A program made the position numbers and the translations under genes. Below are positions 43,663-52,237 of a DNA stretch of 64,000 nucleotides, in pieces (the stretch's first letter is position 1; every line of letters begins with the position of its first letter). The notes below the pieces were generated by a model. The model had not been told where the DNA came from and did not search any database. It saw only the letters and a program-made list of their open reading frames with translations. This DNA comes from Chloroflexota bacterium. GTDB taxonomy: Bacteria; Chloroflexota; Anaerolineae; Aggregatilineales; Phototrophicaceae. The stretch is taken from contig JAPOWK010000158.1 of the NCBI GenBank assembly GCA_026707665.1, positions 1 through 64,000 of the forward strand, read 5' to 3'.

Positions 43663-44445
43663 TTACCGCTTCGCCGATGCCAGACGCTGTCGCTGCGCTT
43701 CGAACAGAATGACGGCGGCGGCGCTAGCGACATTGAGCGACTCCGTCGCGCCCGTCATGGGAATTGAGATCTGTCGGCGAGCCAATTTCAGCGCGGTTTT
43801 GCTGATGCCTTGCGCTTCGCTGCCGAGAATGAGCGCCCAAGTCTCGAGCCAGTTCACCTCGGTGTGTTGTGTTGAAGCGTCTGGCATCGCCACATAAACG
43901 CTCAGATCCCGGCAAAAGGCGCCGATTTCAGTCCAGTTGGACTCGACAATTGGCAGCCGAAAATGCGCGCCCATGCCCGCTCGGACTGCCTTCGAATTGT
44001 AGGGGTCGACGCAGTTCGGCGCCAGAATCGCAAGATCGACGCCAGCCGCGCCCGCCGTTCGCAAGATCGTGCCCAGATTGCCCGGCTCGCGGACCGCGTC
44101 CAGGATCAGTACGCGCTCGGCCCGCTGTGGCAGCGGTGGACGCGGCAATTGGAAGGCCGCCAGAATGCCCGGCGCCTGCTGGGTATCGCTGAGGTGTTGA
44201 AGCACCGCCTCGCTCACTGGCTGCAGCTCGCAGTTGCGCCCTTGCAATTTAGCGATGATTTCATAGTCTGCGCGTCCAGGCAGGTAAAGAACCAGGTCGG
44301 GCTTGCCTCGGCTTGATAAGGCGTCGGCGATGAGTCGGTCGCCTTCAAGGATCAGTTTCCGCTCGCTGCGCCGAAACCGCGGTTTGGTCTGGAGCGACTT
44401 GATATAGCGGACGCGTTTGTTTTGCCTGCTGCTGATGATATCCAT
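43663..44445 (-). CDS. SpoU/TrmH family RNA 2'-O-ribose methyltransferase
   Basis: A 260-residue protein. The N-terminal substrate-binding part begins ISSRQNKRVRYIKSL. The knotted SPOUT domain has all three motifs: AVREPGNLGTILRTAGA, ALILGSEAQGIS and IPMTGATESLNVASAAAVI. It methylates a ribose in rRNA or tRNA using S-adenosylmethionine. It lies downstream of rplT, beyond that gene's terminator. Confidence 0.9.
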   Translation of the reverse strand: MDIISSRQNKRVRYIKSLQTKPRFRRSERKLILEGDRLIADALSSRGKPDLVLYLPGRADYEIIAKLQGRNCELQPVSEAVLQHLSDTQQAPGILAAFQLPRPPLPQRAERVLILDAVREPGNLGTILRTAGAAGVDLAILAPNCVDPYNSKAVRAGMGAHFRLPIVESNWTEIGAFCRDLSVYVAMPDASTQHTEVNWLETWALILGSEAQGISKTALKLARRQISIPMTGATESLNVASAAAVILFEAQRQRLASAKR

Positions 44446-44462
44446 GCAAGCCCATGAAAACG

Positions 44463-44487
44463 AAAAAGGGTCTGTCTCCGGACCCTT
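44463..44487 (-). terminator. Intrinsic terminator after rplT
   Basis: On the minus strand AAGGGTC and GACCCTT pair around an 8-nt loop, followed by TTTCG and further T residues. It ends the infC-rpmI-rplT transcript. Confidence 0.8.
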
Positions 44488-44513
44488 GTGGATAGAGATA
44501 ATGCCGCTGCGAT

Positions 44514-44867
44514 TTAGAGGTTTTGCTTGGCAACGTCGACAATTTTGCCGAAAGTCTCGGCATCCTGAATGGCGATCCCCGCCAGGCTTTTGCGATCCAG
44601 CTCGACGCCGGCGCGCTTCAAGCCATGGACCAAATGGCTGTACTTCATGCCATTGAGGCGCGCTGCGGCGTTAATGCGCTGGATCCAGAGACGGCGCAAT
44701 TGACGGCGGCGTTGCCGGCGATCGCGGTAAGCATACCAAAGGCTGCGCATCATCGCCTCATTGGCGCGCTTGAAATTCTTGCTCCGCGTTCCCCACTGCC
44801 CCTTGGTGAATTTCAGGACTTTCTTATGCCGCCGGCGTCTGACGATACCGGTTCTAGTTCTTGCCAT
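44514..44867 (-). CDS. rplT: 50S ribosomal protein L20
   Basis: A 117-residue basic protein of normal length: ARTRTGIVRRRRHKKVLKFT, YAYRDRRQRRRQLRRLWIQR and INAAARLNGMKYSHLVHGLK are diagnostic. L20 binds 23S rRNA early in assembly and in many bacteria represses its own operon. It follows rpmI by 71 nt. Confidence 0.97.
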   Translation of the reverse strand: MARTRTGIVRRRRHKKVLKFTKGQWGTRSKNFKRANEAMMRSLWYAYRDRRQRRRQLRRLWIQRINAAARLNGMKYSHLVHGLKRAGVELDRKSLAGIAIQDAETFGKIVDVAKQNL

Positions 44868-44938
44868 GCGTCTACTCCGTACATGAAAGACCCGGCAATT
44901 CAGCGCCGGGCTTATGCCTTGCGAAAGATGTTTGGCGT

Positions 44939-45190
44939 CTATGCCGGCGGGTTCGCTTTGTATTTGCCCAGATACGGCGCCAACCGGCGAATCCGGCGCT
45001 GCGTCGCCTTTTCACCAACTTCCATAGTCTTGTCCCATTGGCGTTTGACCCGCTTGGCGGACCGCCGGCGCAGGTGGCTCTTGCCGCCCTTGGTGCGTAC
45101 GATTTTGCCCGTAGCCGTCATGCGAAAGCGTTTGGCGGTCGCCTTATGCGTTTTAAGTTTGTACTTGGTCGTCTTTTTCTTGCGTGGCAC
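44939..45190 (-). CDS. rpmI: 50S ribosomal protein L35
   Basis: An 83-residue basic protein: [20 protein letters not shown] and [15 protein letters not shown] are the L35 core. It is longer than the usual 65 or so residues, with a C-terminal extension ending [17 protein letters not shown] start sharing one base with the infC stop, with GGAGAAG 5 nt upstream. Confidence 0.94.
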   Translation of the reverse strand: MPRKKKTTKYKLKTHKATAKRFRMTATGKIVRTKGGKSHLRRRSAKRVKRQWDKTMEVGEKATQRRIRRLAPYLGKYKANPPA

Positions 45191-45750
45191 TATTGCTTCT
45201 CCGAACCCAGTCTGATGTCCTTGTTTGGCGCCAGAATCATGAGCATGTCACGCCCCTCCATATTCGGGCGCTGCTCGACGACGCCGACGTCTTTCAATTC
45301 GTTCTCAATCTTGCTAAGCCGGTCTCGCCCGATATGCTGATGCGTAATCTCGCGCCCACGAAAGCGCACGCGAAACTTCACTTTCTTGCCTTCGAGCAGC
45401 CACTTCTCCGCCCGCTTGATGTCAAAGCGCAGGTGGTACTCATCGGTCTTGGGGCGAAGCTGTATCTCCTTAACCGTCACCTTGACTTGATTTTTCTTCG
45501 ATTTGCGTTCCTTGCGCCGCTGCTCGTACTGAAACTTGCCATAGTCCATGATCCGGCAGACGGGCGGCTCGGCATTGGGCGCCACTTCCACCAGATCCAA
45601 ACCGACATCATCGGCGCGTTCTTGGGCATAGTGGATACTGACTACGCCGATATTGGTATTGCTGTCGTCAATCAACCGAACTTCGCGCACACCGCGTATA
45701 TTTCCGTTGATCCTGTAGGGTGAACTCGCTATCGCCGCACGCCCCTTCAA
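45190..45750 (-). CDS. infC: Translation initiation factor IF-3
   Basis: A 186-residue protein if begun at TTG 45750. It shows [34 protein letters not shown] [38 protein letters not shown] and [16 protein letters not shown] of both IF-3 domains. The TTG has no Shine-Dalgarno. In contrast GAAGGGG lies inside the first codons, 9 nt before an ATA at 45732, which would place the start five residues before YRIN as in typical IF-3. Rare starts at infC are known to allow self-control in other bacteria; ATA here is inference. Confidence 0.94.
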   Translation of the reverse strand: MKGRAAIASSPYRINGNIRGVREVRLIDDSNTNIGVVSIHYAQERADDVGLDLVEVAPNAEPPVCRIMDYGKFQYEQRRKERKSKKNQVKVTVKEIQLRPKTDEYHLRFDIKRAEKWLLEGKKVKFRVRFRGREITHQHIGRDRLSKIENELKDVGVVEQRPNMEGRDMLMILAPNKDIRLGSEKQ

Positions 45751-45799
45751 ATGATTGTGGCAAAATTAACCGACGTAGAGGGATTTACTACGCGCGGAG

Positions 45800-45829
45800 A
45801 GTTTAACATGTTCGATAGAAGTTTGTCAA
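45800..45829 (-). promoter_or_regulatory. Sigma70-type promoter of infC-rpmI-rplT
   Basis: On the minus strand TTGACA (45829-45824) and TAAACT (45805-45800) with an 18-nt spacer. The predicted start near 45793 gives a short leader of roughly 45-60 nt. Confidence 0.7.
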
Positions 45830-45924
45830 CAGCGGCTCGCGACGGGACAGTTGAATCTCTTGAGGTCCGCCCTGTGTCGTGAACCGGACATGTGTTCAGC
45901 GAGCGCGGACGCGCGCCCCCGAAG

Positions 45925-46248
45925 TCAATCAGACAGCGCCAAGCCAAGCTCACGTGTCTTGGCGACGCTCTCTTCGTAAAGGCTGATGAGTTCCTCATCG
46001 CTGCCTTTGAATCGGCGGAGCGTCTGCTGGGCGCAAGCGGTGCAACCGCGCATCGCCCGATAACTGTCAGTCTCACAGGCGAGGCAACCATTGAGCTGTA
46101 TCATCAGAGACATCAAGGCGATTACCTCGACGCTGGTTTCCGCTTTGCCGGCTAGGCGGTCAATCAATCGCATCCAGGCGCGGCCACGCGTATTGCGCAG
46201 CGCCGGAATTGCATAATGTGGAAAAAGAATCTCGTTGTCTGTGTACAA
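45925..46248 (-). CDS. Carboxymuconolactone decarboxylase/AhpD-like small protein
   Basis: A 107-residue helical protein. The cysteine-rich centre (NGCLACETDSYRAMRGCTAC) and following helix fit the CMD/AhpD fold, though a clear CxxC-plus-His proton relay cannot be confirmed. TTG start at 46248 with only a weak Shine-Dalgarno; the true start could differ. It lies upstream of infC on the same strand, separated by the infC promoter. Confidence 0.6.
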   Translation of the reverse strand: MYTDNEILFPHYAIPALRNTRGRAWMRLIDRLAGKAETSVEVIALMSLMIQLNGCLACETDSYRAMRGCTACAQQTLRRFKGSDEELISLYEESVAKTRELGLALSD

Positions 46249-46391
46249 GTTGAATTGCCTTGGATTCGTGGCGCCCGAAATCTAAAAGTGTCTGGAGCAA
46301 AACGCCAAATCAAGCATAGGCTCTTTTTGAGCCAATCGCAAGCGACTTGTCGCCTTTCTTTCACGCCCGATCATGTTGATGCGGAAATCGG

Positions 46392-47171
46392 TTATTTCAA
46401 GGCGCGGATCAACTGAAGCGTGGCCGCCATGGTTTCAGCGCTTTTGTCTAGCGTTTCATTCCAAAGGCTGAACAAGATGCCCTCCACTTTGCCCATTTCC
46501 AATACCAGCTTCAGCGATGCGATGCATTCGGTCAGCGACGGACCGCCAGGCTCCGGATAGCTCATGGCCGGCATTTCGGCGCAATCGACGATATCGGTAT
46601 CGAAATGGACATATAGGGGCCTGTCTGGAAGCGCTCCCGCAGTCACCTCAGCCAAAGTTTCGCAAATCGTGACTTCGCTTTCACGCAGCATGATACCCTC
46701 TTCCGGATCGAGGTTGCGGACATCGGTCACGATCACATCAGTTTCGGCGACTGGCTCGAGATCGACGGCACGCATCAAATGCTGATTCCCGCGGCCGACC
46801 AGCGCCGCCAGTGGCATTCCGCCGAGGAAGCCGCTCGGCGTCGTCTCCGGCGTGTTGAAATCGCCGTGCGAGTCATACCAGAGGATCGCCGGCGCGAGCG
46901 CTTCCAAGCCCTTGACCATGCCGAGGCAGCTCGTGCAGTCGTTGGCGAAAACCACCGGTATCTTGGACGCCTGCGCTTGGATCGCGGCGGCCAGCGCCCG
47001 ATTCACCGCGACCACCGGGTCAGCCACCGCGGCGAAATCCGGCTCAATGTCTATCCAATCGGCTTGTAGCTCATCAGCGATCCCGCTGCGCCGCAGCGCG
47101 TCCACTTCTCGCCGTTCGGGCAGAGCCTCTCCCAGATAATAAGGAACGCCGATACATACGTAGTTGTTCAT
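46392..47171 (-). CDS. Arginase/agmatinase-fold protein with altered metal site
   Basis: A 259-residue ureohydrolase-fold protein. Two metal motifs are intact (WYDSHGDFN and HFDTDIVD). The first, normally GGDHS, reads ANDCTS, so the metal-ligand His is Cys. GFLGGMPLAALVG and the acidic C-terminus match the wider arginase family. Hydrolysis of a guanidino compound is likely but not certain. GGAGAG precedes the ATG. Confidence 0.75.
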   Translation of the reverse strand: MNNYVCIGVPYYLGEALPERREVDALRRSGIADELQADWIDIEPDFAAVADPVVAVNRALAAAIQAQASKIPVVFANDCTSCLGMVKGLEALAPAILWYDSHGDFNTPETTPSGFLGGMPLAALVGRGNQHLMRAVDLEPVAETDVIVTDVRNLDPEEGIMLRESEVTICETLAEVTAGALPDRPLYVHFDTDIVDCAEMPAMSYPEPGGPSLTECIASLKLVLEMGKVEGILFSLWNETLDKSAETMAATLQLIRALK

Positions 47172-47216
47172 TTTTCTCTCCAGGTGGCCGCTGCTGTATC
47201 AAAGCGCCGATACCCA

Positions 47217-47870
47217 TTAAATTCCGCTGATATGTGTCAGTGGGATGTTGAAAAGCTCTTTGAAGAGCTGCCAGTTGAAGGCGATGAACTCACGCGCGAT
47301 CGAGTAAGGATAAACCAGCCCCCCGCGAATGCGATCGGCTGGCACCGGACTGGCCATGACCTTGACGCCGCGCCCCGTGAATAGCCAGCCAGCGCGCAGC
47401 ATGTGATAACTGTCGCTGACCAGCACGATGCGCGACAGCCCAAGATCATGCAGCAGGCGTTCGCTGTAGATCGCGTTTTCCTCCGTGCTGCGGCTGCGTT
47501 CTTCAAGCAGGATGGCTGCATCCGGCAAGCTCGCGTCCAGCAGGATCTCGCGGCAGGCGGCCGCCTCCGTGCGCGGAAAATATTCGGATTGCCCGCCCGC
47601 GCACAATACCAGCGGCGCGACGCCCTCATGCCAAAGCGTGGACGCATGTCTGGTTCGCCGGGTCAAGGCGGGGCCTGGGCGCCCGTCTTCTTTCAAGCCT
47701 GCGCCGAGCACAATGATGATGTCGGCCGGTTCAGCGCTGTCCTGCAAGCCGGTGAGATGAACCGCAATCGTGAAGGCCGCGAAGTAGAGCAGGCCGGCTA
47801 GAATAATGAATAGCGCCATACGCTTCAAGCGCTTTCGAGTCTTAGTTTTGGGCTCAAGTGTCGGCGTCAT
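47217..47870 (-). CDS. YdcF/SanA-like DUF218 membrane protein
   Basis: A 217-residue protein with one N-terminal transmembrane helix (MALFIILAGLLYFAAFTIAV) and an outer DUF218 domain: ADIIIVLGAGLKEDGRPGPA, PLVLCAGGQSEYFPRTEA, LLEERSRSTEENAIYS and LVSDSYHMLRA. SanA/ElyC-type members act in envelope integrity or peptidoglycan precursor control, which fits a genome region rich in cell-wall genes. Confidence 0.85.
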   Translation of the reverse strand: MTPTLEPKTKTRKRLKRMALFIILAGLLYFAAFTIAVHLTGLQDSAEPADIIIVLGAGLKEDGRPGPALTRRTRHASTLWHEGVAPLVLCAGGQSEYFPRTEAAACREILLDASLPDAAILLEERSRSTEENAIYSERLLHDLGLSRIVLVSDSYHMLRAGWLFTGRGVKVMASPVPADRIRGGLVYPYSIAREFIAFNWQLFKELFNIPLTHISGI

Positions 47871-47979
47871 CAATTCGTTTGAGACGCAAAGGCAAAAGGT
47901 ACAGGGAATACGCGTGTCAAGTCTCTTGCGCTATACGCCATGGCTAGAAATGTATGCGGAAAATCTGGCGAGACCGGGA

Positions 47980-50520
47980 TCAACACTCGCTGTAACCACA
48001 AGTCAAGCACTTGCGGCAATTCTCCGCCCGAATCAGCGTAATCGTCCCGCAAGCCGGGCACATGTCCGCGCCCGATATTGTCGAGTTCATCGTCGTGCCG
48101 CCATCGCTATCGACCTGGTCGGCAGTCGTCCTCGCTTGTTCAATCGGCAGGTTCAACTGTTGCGGCTGATCCTCGGGGAAGAATTCCATTTGCAGTACGC
48201 GCGCCACTGCGTCTGGCAGCGACAGGACTCGCTTCGATCCGAATCCAATCGGTCGCGCGCCGCCGATATCCTGCAGCTGCTCGATGATTAGCTTGAGCAT
48301 GTCGCGGCGATTATGCGGCGCTGTCGTGCGCAGCTGCAGCGAGATCATCCGCCCCAGACTTTCGGCGTCTGCTTGAATATCTGTACCGGCTTTGGCGATG
48401 GCGATGAACACTTCAAAGGGATTCTCCTGCTCATCGTGGTTGATGGTAATGTAGGCGGTGCCAAAGGGAGTCTGCGTCTTCACCGTCCGGCCCTGCAGGA
48501 TATCGGGCCGCGGATATACATGATGCGGCGTCGTGGCGGGCTCGGTGTCCTCGCCGCCCTGAAGCTCTTCCATTTCGCTTTCGGCGCGCTCATCGCCCTT
48601 CAGCATCAGCACCTGTTCATCGCGGCTGCCGTCGCGGTAGATCGTGCCGCCCTTGCAGCCGAGCTCGTACATATATTTGTACAGCTCGCTAACCTGCTCA
48701 ACCGTGTATTCATTTGGCACATTGCAGGTCTTGGAGATGGCGCTGTCGATCCAGCGCTGGAAAGCGCCTTGCACTTTGATATGTTCATCCGGCGAAAGGT
48801 CCATCGCCGTGACGAAATAGTCGGGCAAGGCCTCCGCATCCGGATGCGCCGCGTACCAATCTTTCACGATGGGCACCTGCTCCTCATGCAAACCGAGACG
48901 GCTCTTGCGGTAATAGACCCAGGAGAAAAAGGGCTCGACGCCGGTCGAGGTATTGACCATGGTGCCGGTGGTCCCGGTGGGCGCTTGCGTCAGCAAGGTG
49001 ACGTTGCGGATGCCATCGCGCCGGATCTTGTCTCGCGCCTCAACGGGCATCGCTTGCATGAAGCCGCTCTCCAGGAATTTTTCTGCGTCAAACATGGGGA
49101 AGGCGCCTTTTTCCCGCGCCAGATCGCTCGATGTTTCGTAGGCGGTGACGGCGATAGTCCGGTAGATGTCGTCGATCACAGCGACCGATTCGTCGCTGCC
49201 GTAGCGTACGCCCAGCTTCAGCATCAACTCGGCAATGCCCATCGTGCCCAGCCCGACGCGCCGTTCCGACATTTGCACCTTGCGGTTCTCCTCGAAAAAA
49301 TAGGGCGTGGTATCGATGACGTTGTCGAGGAATCGCGTCGCGAATGCGACCGTCCGGCGCAGCTTGTCCCAAGCGACATCGTGAATGCGCTCGTCGTAGA
49401 ACTTCGACAGGTTGATCGCGCCCAGGTTGCAGACTGAAAAAGCGCCGAGCGGCTGCTCGCCACAGGGATTGGTGCAGATCTGCGGATTGAAATACCAGCT
49501 GTTCGCCATCTTGTTGCTGCGCTCGCGGAACCAGACGCCCGGCTCCGCGCTCGTCCAGGCGCTTTCGATGATCGCGTCCCAAAGCTCGCGCGCTTTGATC
49601 ATCTTGTAAGGAACGACTCTACGGCCCCTAGCGATCCACGTGTCGAGGTCGCCATCCCATAATTCATCAAACTCTGGATCGCGTGTATCGGGAAAAACAA
49701 GCTCCCAGTCCGCGTCCGCATACACCGCCTCCATCAATTTGTCGGAGACGCCGACGCTGATATTGGCATTGGTGATCTTGCCCGATTGCCGCTTGCTGTT
49801 GATGAAGTTAAATATGTCCGGGTGCCAGTCATTGAGGATGAGCATCAGCGCGCCGCGCCGGCTGCCGCCTTGTTCAATGAGGCCGGTGACGAAACTGTAC
49901 AAACCGCCCCAGGACACGGCCCCGCTTGACCGGCCATTGACGCCTTTGACATAAGCATGCCGCGGGCGCAAGGTCGACAAGTTGATGCCGACGCCACCGC
50001 CGCGCGACATGATTTCGGTCATTTGCGTCAGCGTCGTCATAATGCCTTCGCGGGAATCTTGCGGCGATGGGATGACATAGCAGTTGTAGTAGGTCAAGTC
50101 TTGATCGGTGCCGGCCGCGGTCAAGATGCGCCCGCCCGGCACGAACTTCCAGTCATCCAGCAGCCAGCGGAATTTCTCCGTCCATTCGTCGATTTTCGCG
50201 TCGCCGGCTTCGGTCGCCGCTACGCCGCGCGCCACCCGATCCATCATTTGGCCGGGTTCGAGTTCGATTGGCTTATCCACGTGTTCGAGATCGCGAACCA
50301 CAGTCTCGTCGTCCAAAAGCCTAACCGTGACCTCCGGCAGGTTTATGGCGGTCACTGTACCGATCTCGCGCTGCCCGGTCTTGGCGTTGACGACTACGAT
50401 GACGGTGTCGCCAACCGTCAGGCTCGCCCGGGTCATGTCCTTTTGCGCGTAGCGATCAAGGAAGATCTTGTAGCCAAGTTCGTGCAATGCGCTGGTTGTG
50501 GTGGTCTGCGGCTGTATCAT
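47980..50520 (-). CDS. nrdJ: Adenosylcobalamin-dependent (class II) ribonucleotide reductase
   Basis: An 846-residue enzyme that makes deoxyribonucleotides using B12. Visible features are YYNCYVIPSPQDSREGIM, SRGGGVGINLSTLRPRHAYV, GGSRRGALM, NPCGEQPLGAFSVCNLGAIN (catalytic loop cysteines) and APTGTTGTMVNTSTGVEPFF. A C-terminal zinc/redox tail follows (CPACGTITL, CRKCLTCGYSEC). The N-terminus carries a roughly 80-residue extension. It is oxygen-independent. The ATG at 50520 was chosen; a longer frame would start in the leader. The leader contains a palindrome, but no B12 riboswitch was found. Confidence 0.95.
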   Translation of the reverse strand: MIQPQTTTTSALHELGYKIFLDRYAQKDMTRASLTVGDTVIVVVNAKTGQREIGTVTAINLPEVTVRLLDDETVVRDLEHVDKPIELEPGQMMDRVARGVAATEAGDAKIDEWTEKFRWLLDDWKFVPGGRILTAAGTDQDLTYYNCYVIPSPQDSREGIMTTLTQMTEIMSRGGGVGINLSTLRPRHAYVKGVNGRSSGAVSWGGLYSFVTGLIEQGGSRRGALMLILNDWHPDIFNFINSKRQSGKITNANISVGVSDKLMEAVYADADWELVFPDTRDPEFDELWDGDLDTWIARGRRVVPYKMIKARELWDAIIESAWTSAEPGVWFRERSNKMANSWYFNPQICTNPCGEQPLGAFSVCNLGAINLSKFYDERIHDVAWDKLRRTVAFATRFLDNVIDTTPYFFEENRKVQMSERRVGLGTMGIAELMLKLGVRYGSDESVAVIDDIYRTIAVTAYETSSDLAREKGAFPMFDAEKFLESGFMQAMPVEARDKIRRDGIRNVTLLTQAPTGTTGTMVNTSTGVEPFFSWVYYRKSRLGLHEEQVPIVKDWYAAHPDAEALPDYFVTAMDLSPDEHIKVQGAFQRWIDSAISKTCNVPNEYTVEQVSELYKYMYELGCKGGTIYRDGSRDEQVLMLKGDERAESEMEELQGGEDTEPATTPHHVYPRPDILQGRTVKTQTPFGTAYITINHDEQENPFEVFIAIAKAGTDIQADAESLGRMISLQLRTTAPHNRRDMLKLIIEQLQDIGGARPIGFGSKRVLSLPDAVARVLQMEFFPEDQPQQLNLPIEQARTTADQVDSDGGTTMNSTISGADMCPACGTITLIRAENCRKCLTCGYSEC

Positions 50521-50576
50521 GACGGAGTTGTCCCGAAAGAATGTTAGTTGAAGGTAGGATTCCAATGGTCTAACCA

Positions 50577-50592
50577 CAGCAGTCGTCTGCTG
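50577..50592. promoter_or_regulatory. Hairpin in the nrdJ leader
   Basis: CAGCAG and CTGCTG make a perfect 6-bp stem around TCGT, 57 nt before the nrdJ start. It may affect translation or message stability. Confidence 0.35.
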
Positions 50593-50676
50593 CTAGTCAT
50601 CCCCTTGGCGCAGGTAGTTTCACATTGTGGGTATGCGGTTTGCAAAAAACGGTGATTACTTTTATAGCATGGAACG

Positions 50677-50694
50677 ATTTTACGCGCGTAAAAT
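50677..50694. promoter_or_regulatory. Perfect 18-bp palindrome upstream of nrdJ, probable operator
   Basis: ATTTTACGCGCGTAAAAT reads the same on both strands. It lies 157 nt upstream of nrdJ, next to a TATAAA box on the minus strand, as expected for a dimeric repressor or activator site. It does not match the NrdR box or the Gram-positive LexA box as I know them. Confidence 0.5.
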
Positions 50695-50814
50695 AGAGCA
50701 AACATTTTATCACAACTTCAATCCATTATGCAAAAGCACCCGACTTTAGAACCCCCCATCATCATAGAACAGATATGCTATGTAGTCAATACCGTCATTC
50801 TCGACAAAGAATAG

Positions 50815-50839
50815 AAAAGGTGGGCTGGAATTGCCCACC
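50815..50839 (-). terminator. Intrinsic terminator after ftsZ
   Basis: On the minus strand GGTGGGC and GCCCACC pair around a 7-nt loop, followed by TTTTCTATTC. It closes the dcw transcript and separates it from nrdJ. Confidence 0.85.
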
Positions 50840-50870
50840 CTTCAACTCGCTATGTCTACAATGTCAGAGG

Positions 50871-52106
50871 TTACTGACGGCGATTGCGCTTCCGCAGGAA
50901 TGCCGGCAGCTCGGTGTTCTTGGGGTCGATGTTGTCGTAGGTCCGCGAATCTTCCTGTGGTGGGGAAGGCGGCGCGAGACGGTTGCGCTGGAATGGCGAC
51001 GACCCGGATCCAGCGCCGGCCGCCGCATTATCACCTGGCGCCTGCAGTTCCACTTCCTCATAAATCTGGCGCTGTACGGCTGGTGGCTGCGGCAGGGGCG
51101 TCGCCTGCCGTATCGGCAAGGCGCCCGCTTCCTTCATATTCGTCTCCAGCCGGCTGCGCTCGAAGCCGGTGGCAATCACCGTGATGTGGACCTCATCGCC
51201 CATGCTCTCATCAATGTGAGCGCCAAAGATCAGGTTACATTCCGGATGCGCGCTGTCCTTGATGATGGCGGCCGCTTCGTTCACCTCGAAAAGGGTCAGG
51301 TCGCTGCCGCCCGTAATCGAGAACAGGATGCCGCGAGCGCCGTCGATAGTAACATCAAGCAGCCCGCTGGTGATCGCCAGCTCGGCCGCGGACCGCGCGC
51401 GATCGTCGCCGGCCGCCCGTCCCACTGCCATCAGGGCGGCGCCGCCTTCCGACATCACCGTGCGAACGTCAGCGAAGTCGAGGTTGATCAAGCCAGGCAC
51501 GGTTATCAACTCGGAAATGCCCTGGATGCCTTGGCGCAGCACATCATCGGCCAGCGAGAAGGCTTGCTGCAGTGTCGAGCGCTTGTCCGCCATTTGCAGC
51601 AGGCGGTCATTCGGAATCACAATCAGCGTATCGACCTGGCTCTTCAACGCCTCGATGCCGGTCTTTGCCAATTGCGCGCGGCGCGTGCCCTCAAAGGTGA
51701 AGGGGCGGGTCACGACGCCGATGGTTAATGCGCCGAGCTCCTTGGCGATCTGCGCGATGACAGGCGAAGCGCCGGTGCCCGTGCCGCCGCCCATGCCACA
51801 GGCGACGAAGATCATGTCGGAGCCGCGGAGCACTTCCAGCAAGTCTTCCGAACTCTCTTCGGCGGCTTTGCGCCCAATCTCCGGATTGCCGCCGGCGCCT
51901 AGCCCGCGCGTCAGCTTGTCGCCGATCCGCACGCGCGTCTTCGCCTTGGACAGCATCAGGGCTTGGTTATCGGTGTTTACCGCAATAAACTCAACGCCGC
52001 CCAGACCTTCGTTGATCATGCGATTGACGGCATTTCCACCGCCGCCGCCAACTCCAACGACTTTGATCTGTGCGAAGTTTTCCCCTGTTATCAAATCATT
52101 GACCAT
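50871..52106 (-). CDS. ftsZ: Cell division GTPase FtsZ
   Basis: A 411-residue tubulin-like GTPase. The glycine-rich [17 protein letters not shown] start, the signature [29 protein letters not shown] and the synergy-loop [11 protein letters not shown] are present. The linker is short and the C-terminal peptide [13 protein letters not shown] is the FtsA-binding tail. The ATG at 52106 follows GAGGGTAG. It forms the Z-ring. Last gene of the dcw cluster. Confidence 0.97.
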   Translation of the reverse strand: MVNDLITGENFAQIKVVGVGGGGGNAVNRMINEGLGGVEFIAVNTDNQALMLSKAKTRVRIGDKLTRGLGAGGNPEIGRKAAEESSEDLLEVLRGSDMIFVACGMGGGTGTGASPVIAQIAKELGALTIGVVTRPFTFEGTRRAQLAKTGIEALKSQVDTLIVIPNDRLLQMADKRSTLQQAFSLADDVLRQGIQGISELITVPGLINLDFADVRTVMSEGGAALMAVGRAAGDDRARSAAELAITSGLLDVTIDGARGILFSITGGSDLTLFEVNEAAAIIKDSAHPECNLIFGAHIDESMGDEVHITVIATGFERSRLETNMKEAGALPIRQATPLPQPPAVQRQIYEEVELQAPGDNAAAGAGSGSSPFQRNRLAPPSPPQEDSRTYDNIDPKNTELPAFLRKRNRRQ

Positions 52107-52237
52107 TATGTCTACCCTCATGAATCAGCACGTCAACCAACGTGTGCGGCTCGTTCCATTGCTCATTGTACGCGTATTGCCAGCCCGCGCAAATCAAAAC
52201 CAAGGCAATAATTCTCATTAATGGTTGGGTGGATTCC

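Larger units (their letters stand above)
50521..50870. other. 350-bp gap between nrdJ and ftsZ
   Basis: Holds, from left to right, a CAGCAG/CTGCTG hairpin at 50577-50592, a perfect palindrome at 50677-50694, a TATAAA box on the minus strand near 50661-50666 and the ftsZ terminator at 50815-50839. No credible coding frame. Confidence 0.6.

Noticed and set aside
50521..50760. A B12 riboswitch before nrdJ
   Set aside because: A cobalamin riboswitch would be natural for a B12-dependent enzyme, but no B12-box-like sequence or matching multi-stem layout could be found by eye.
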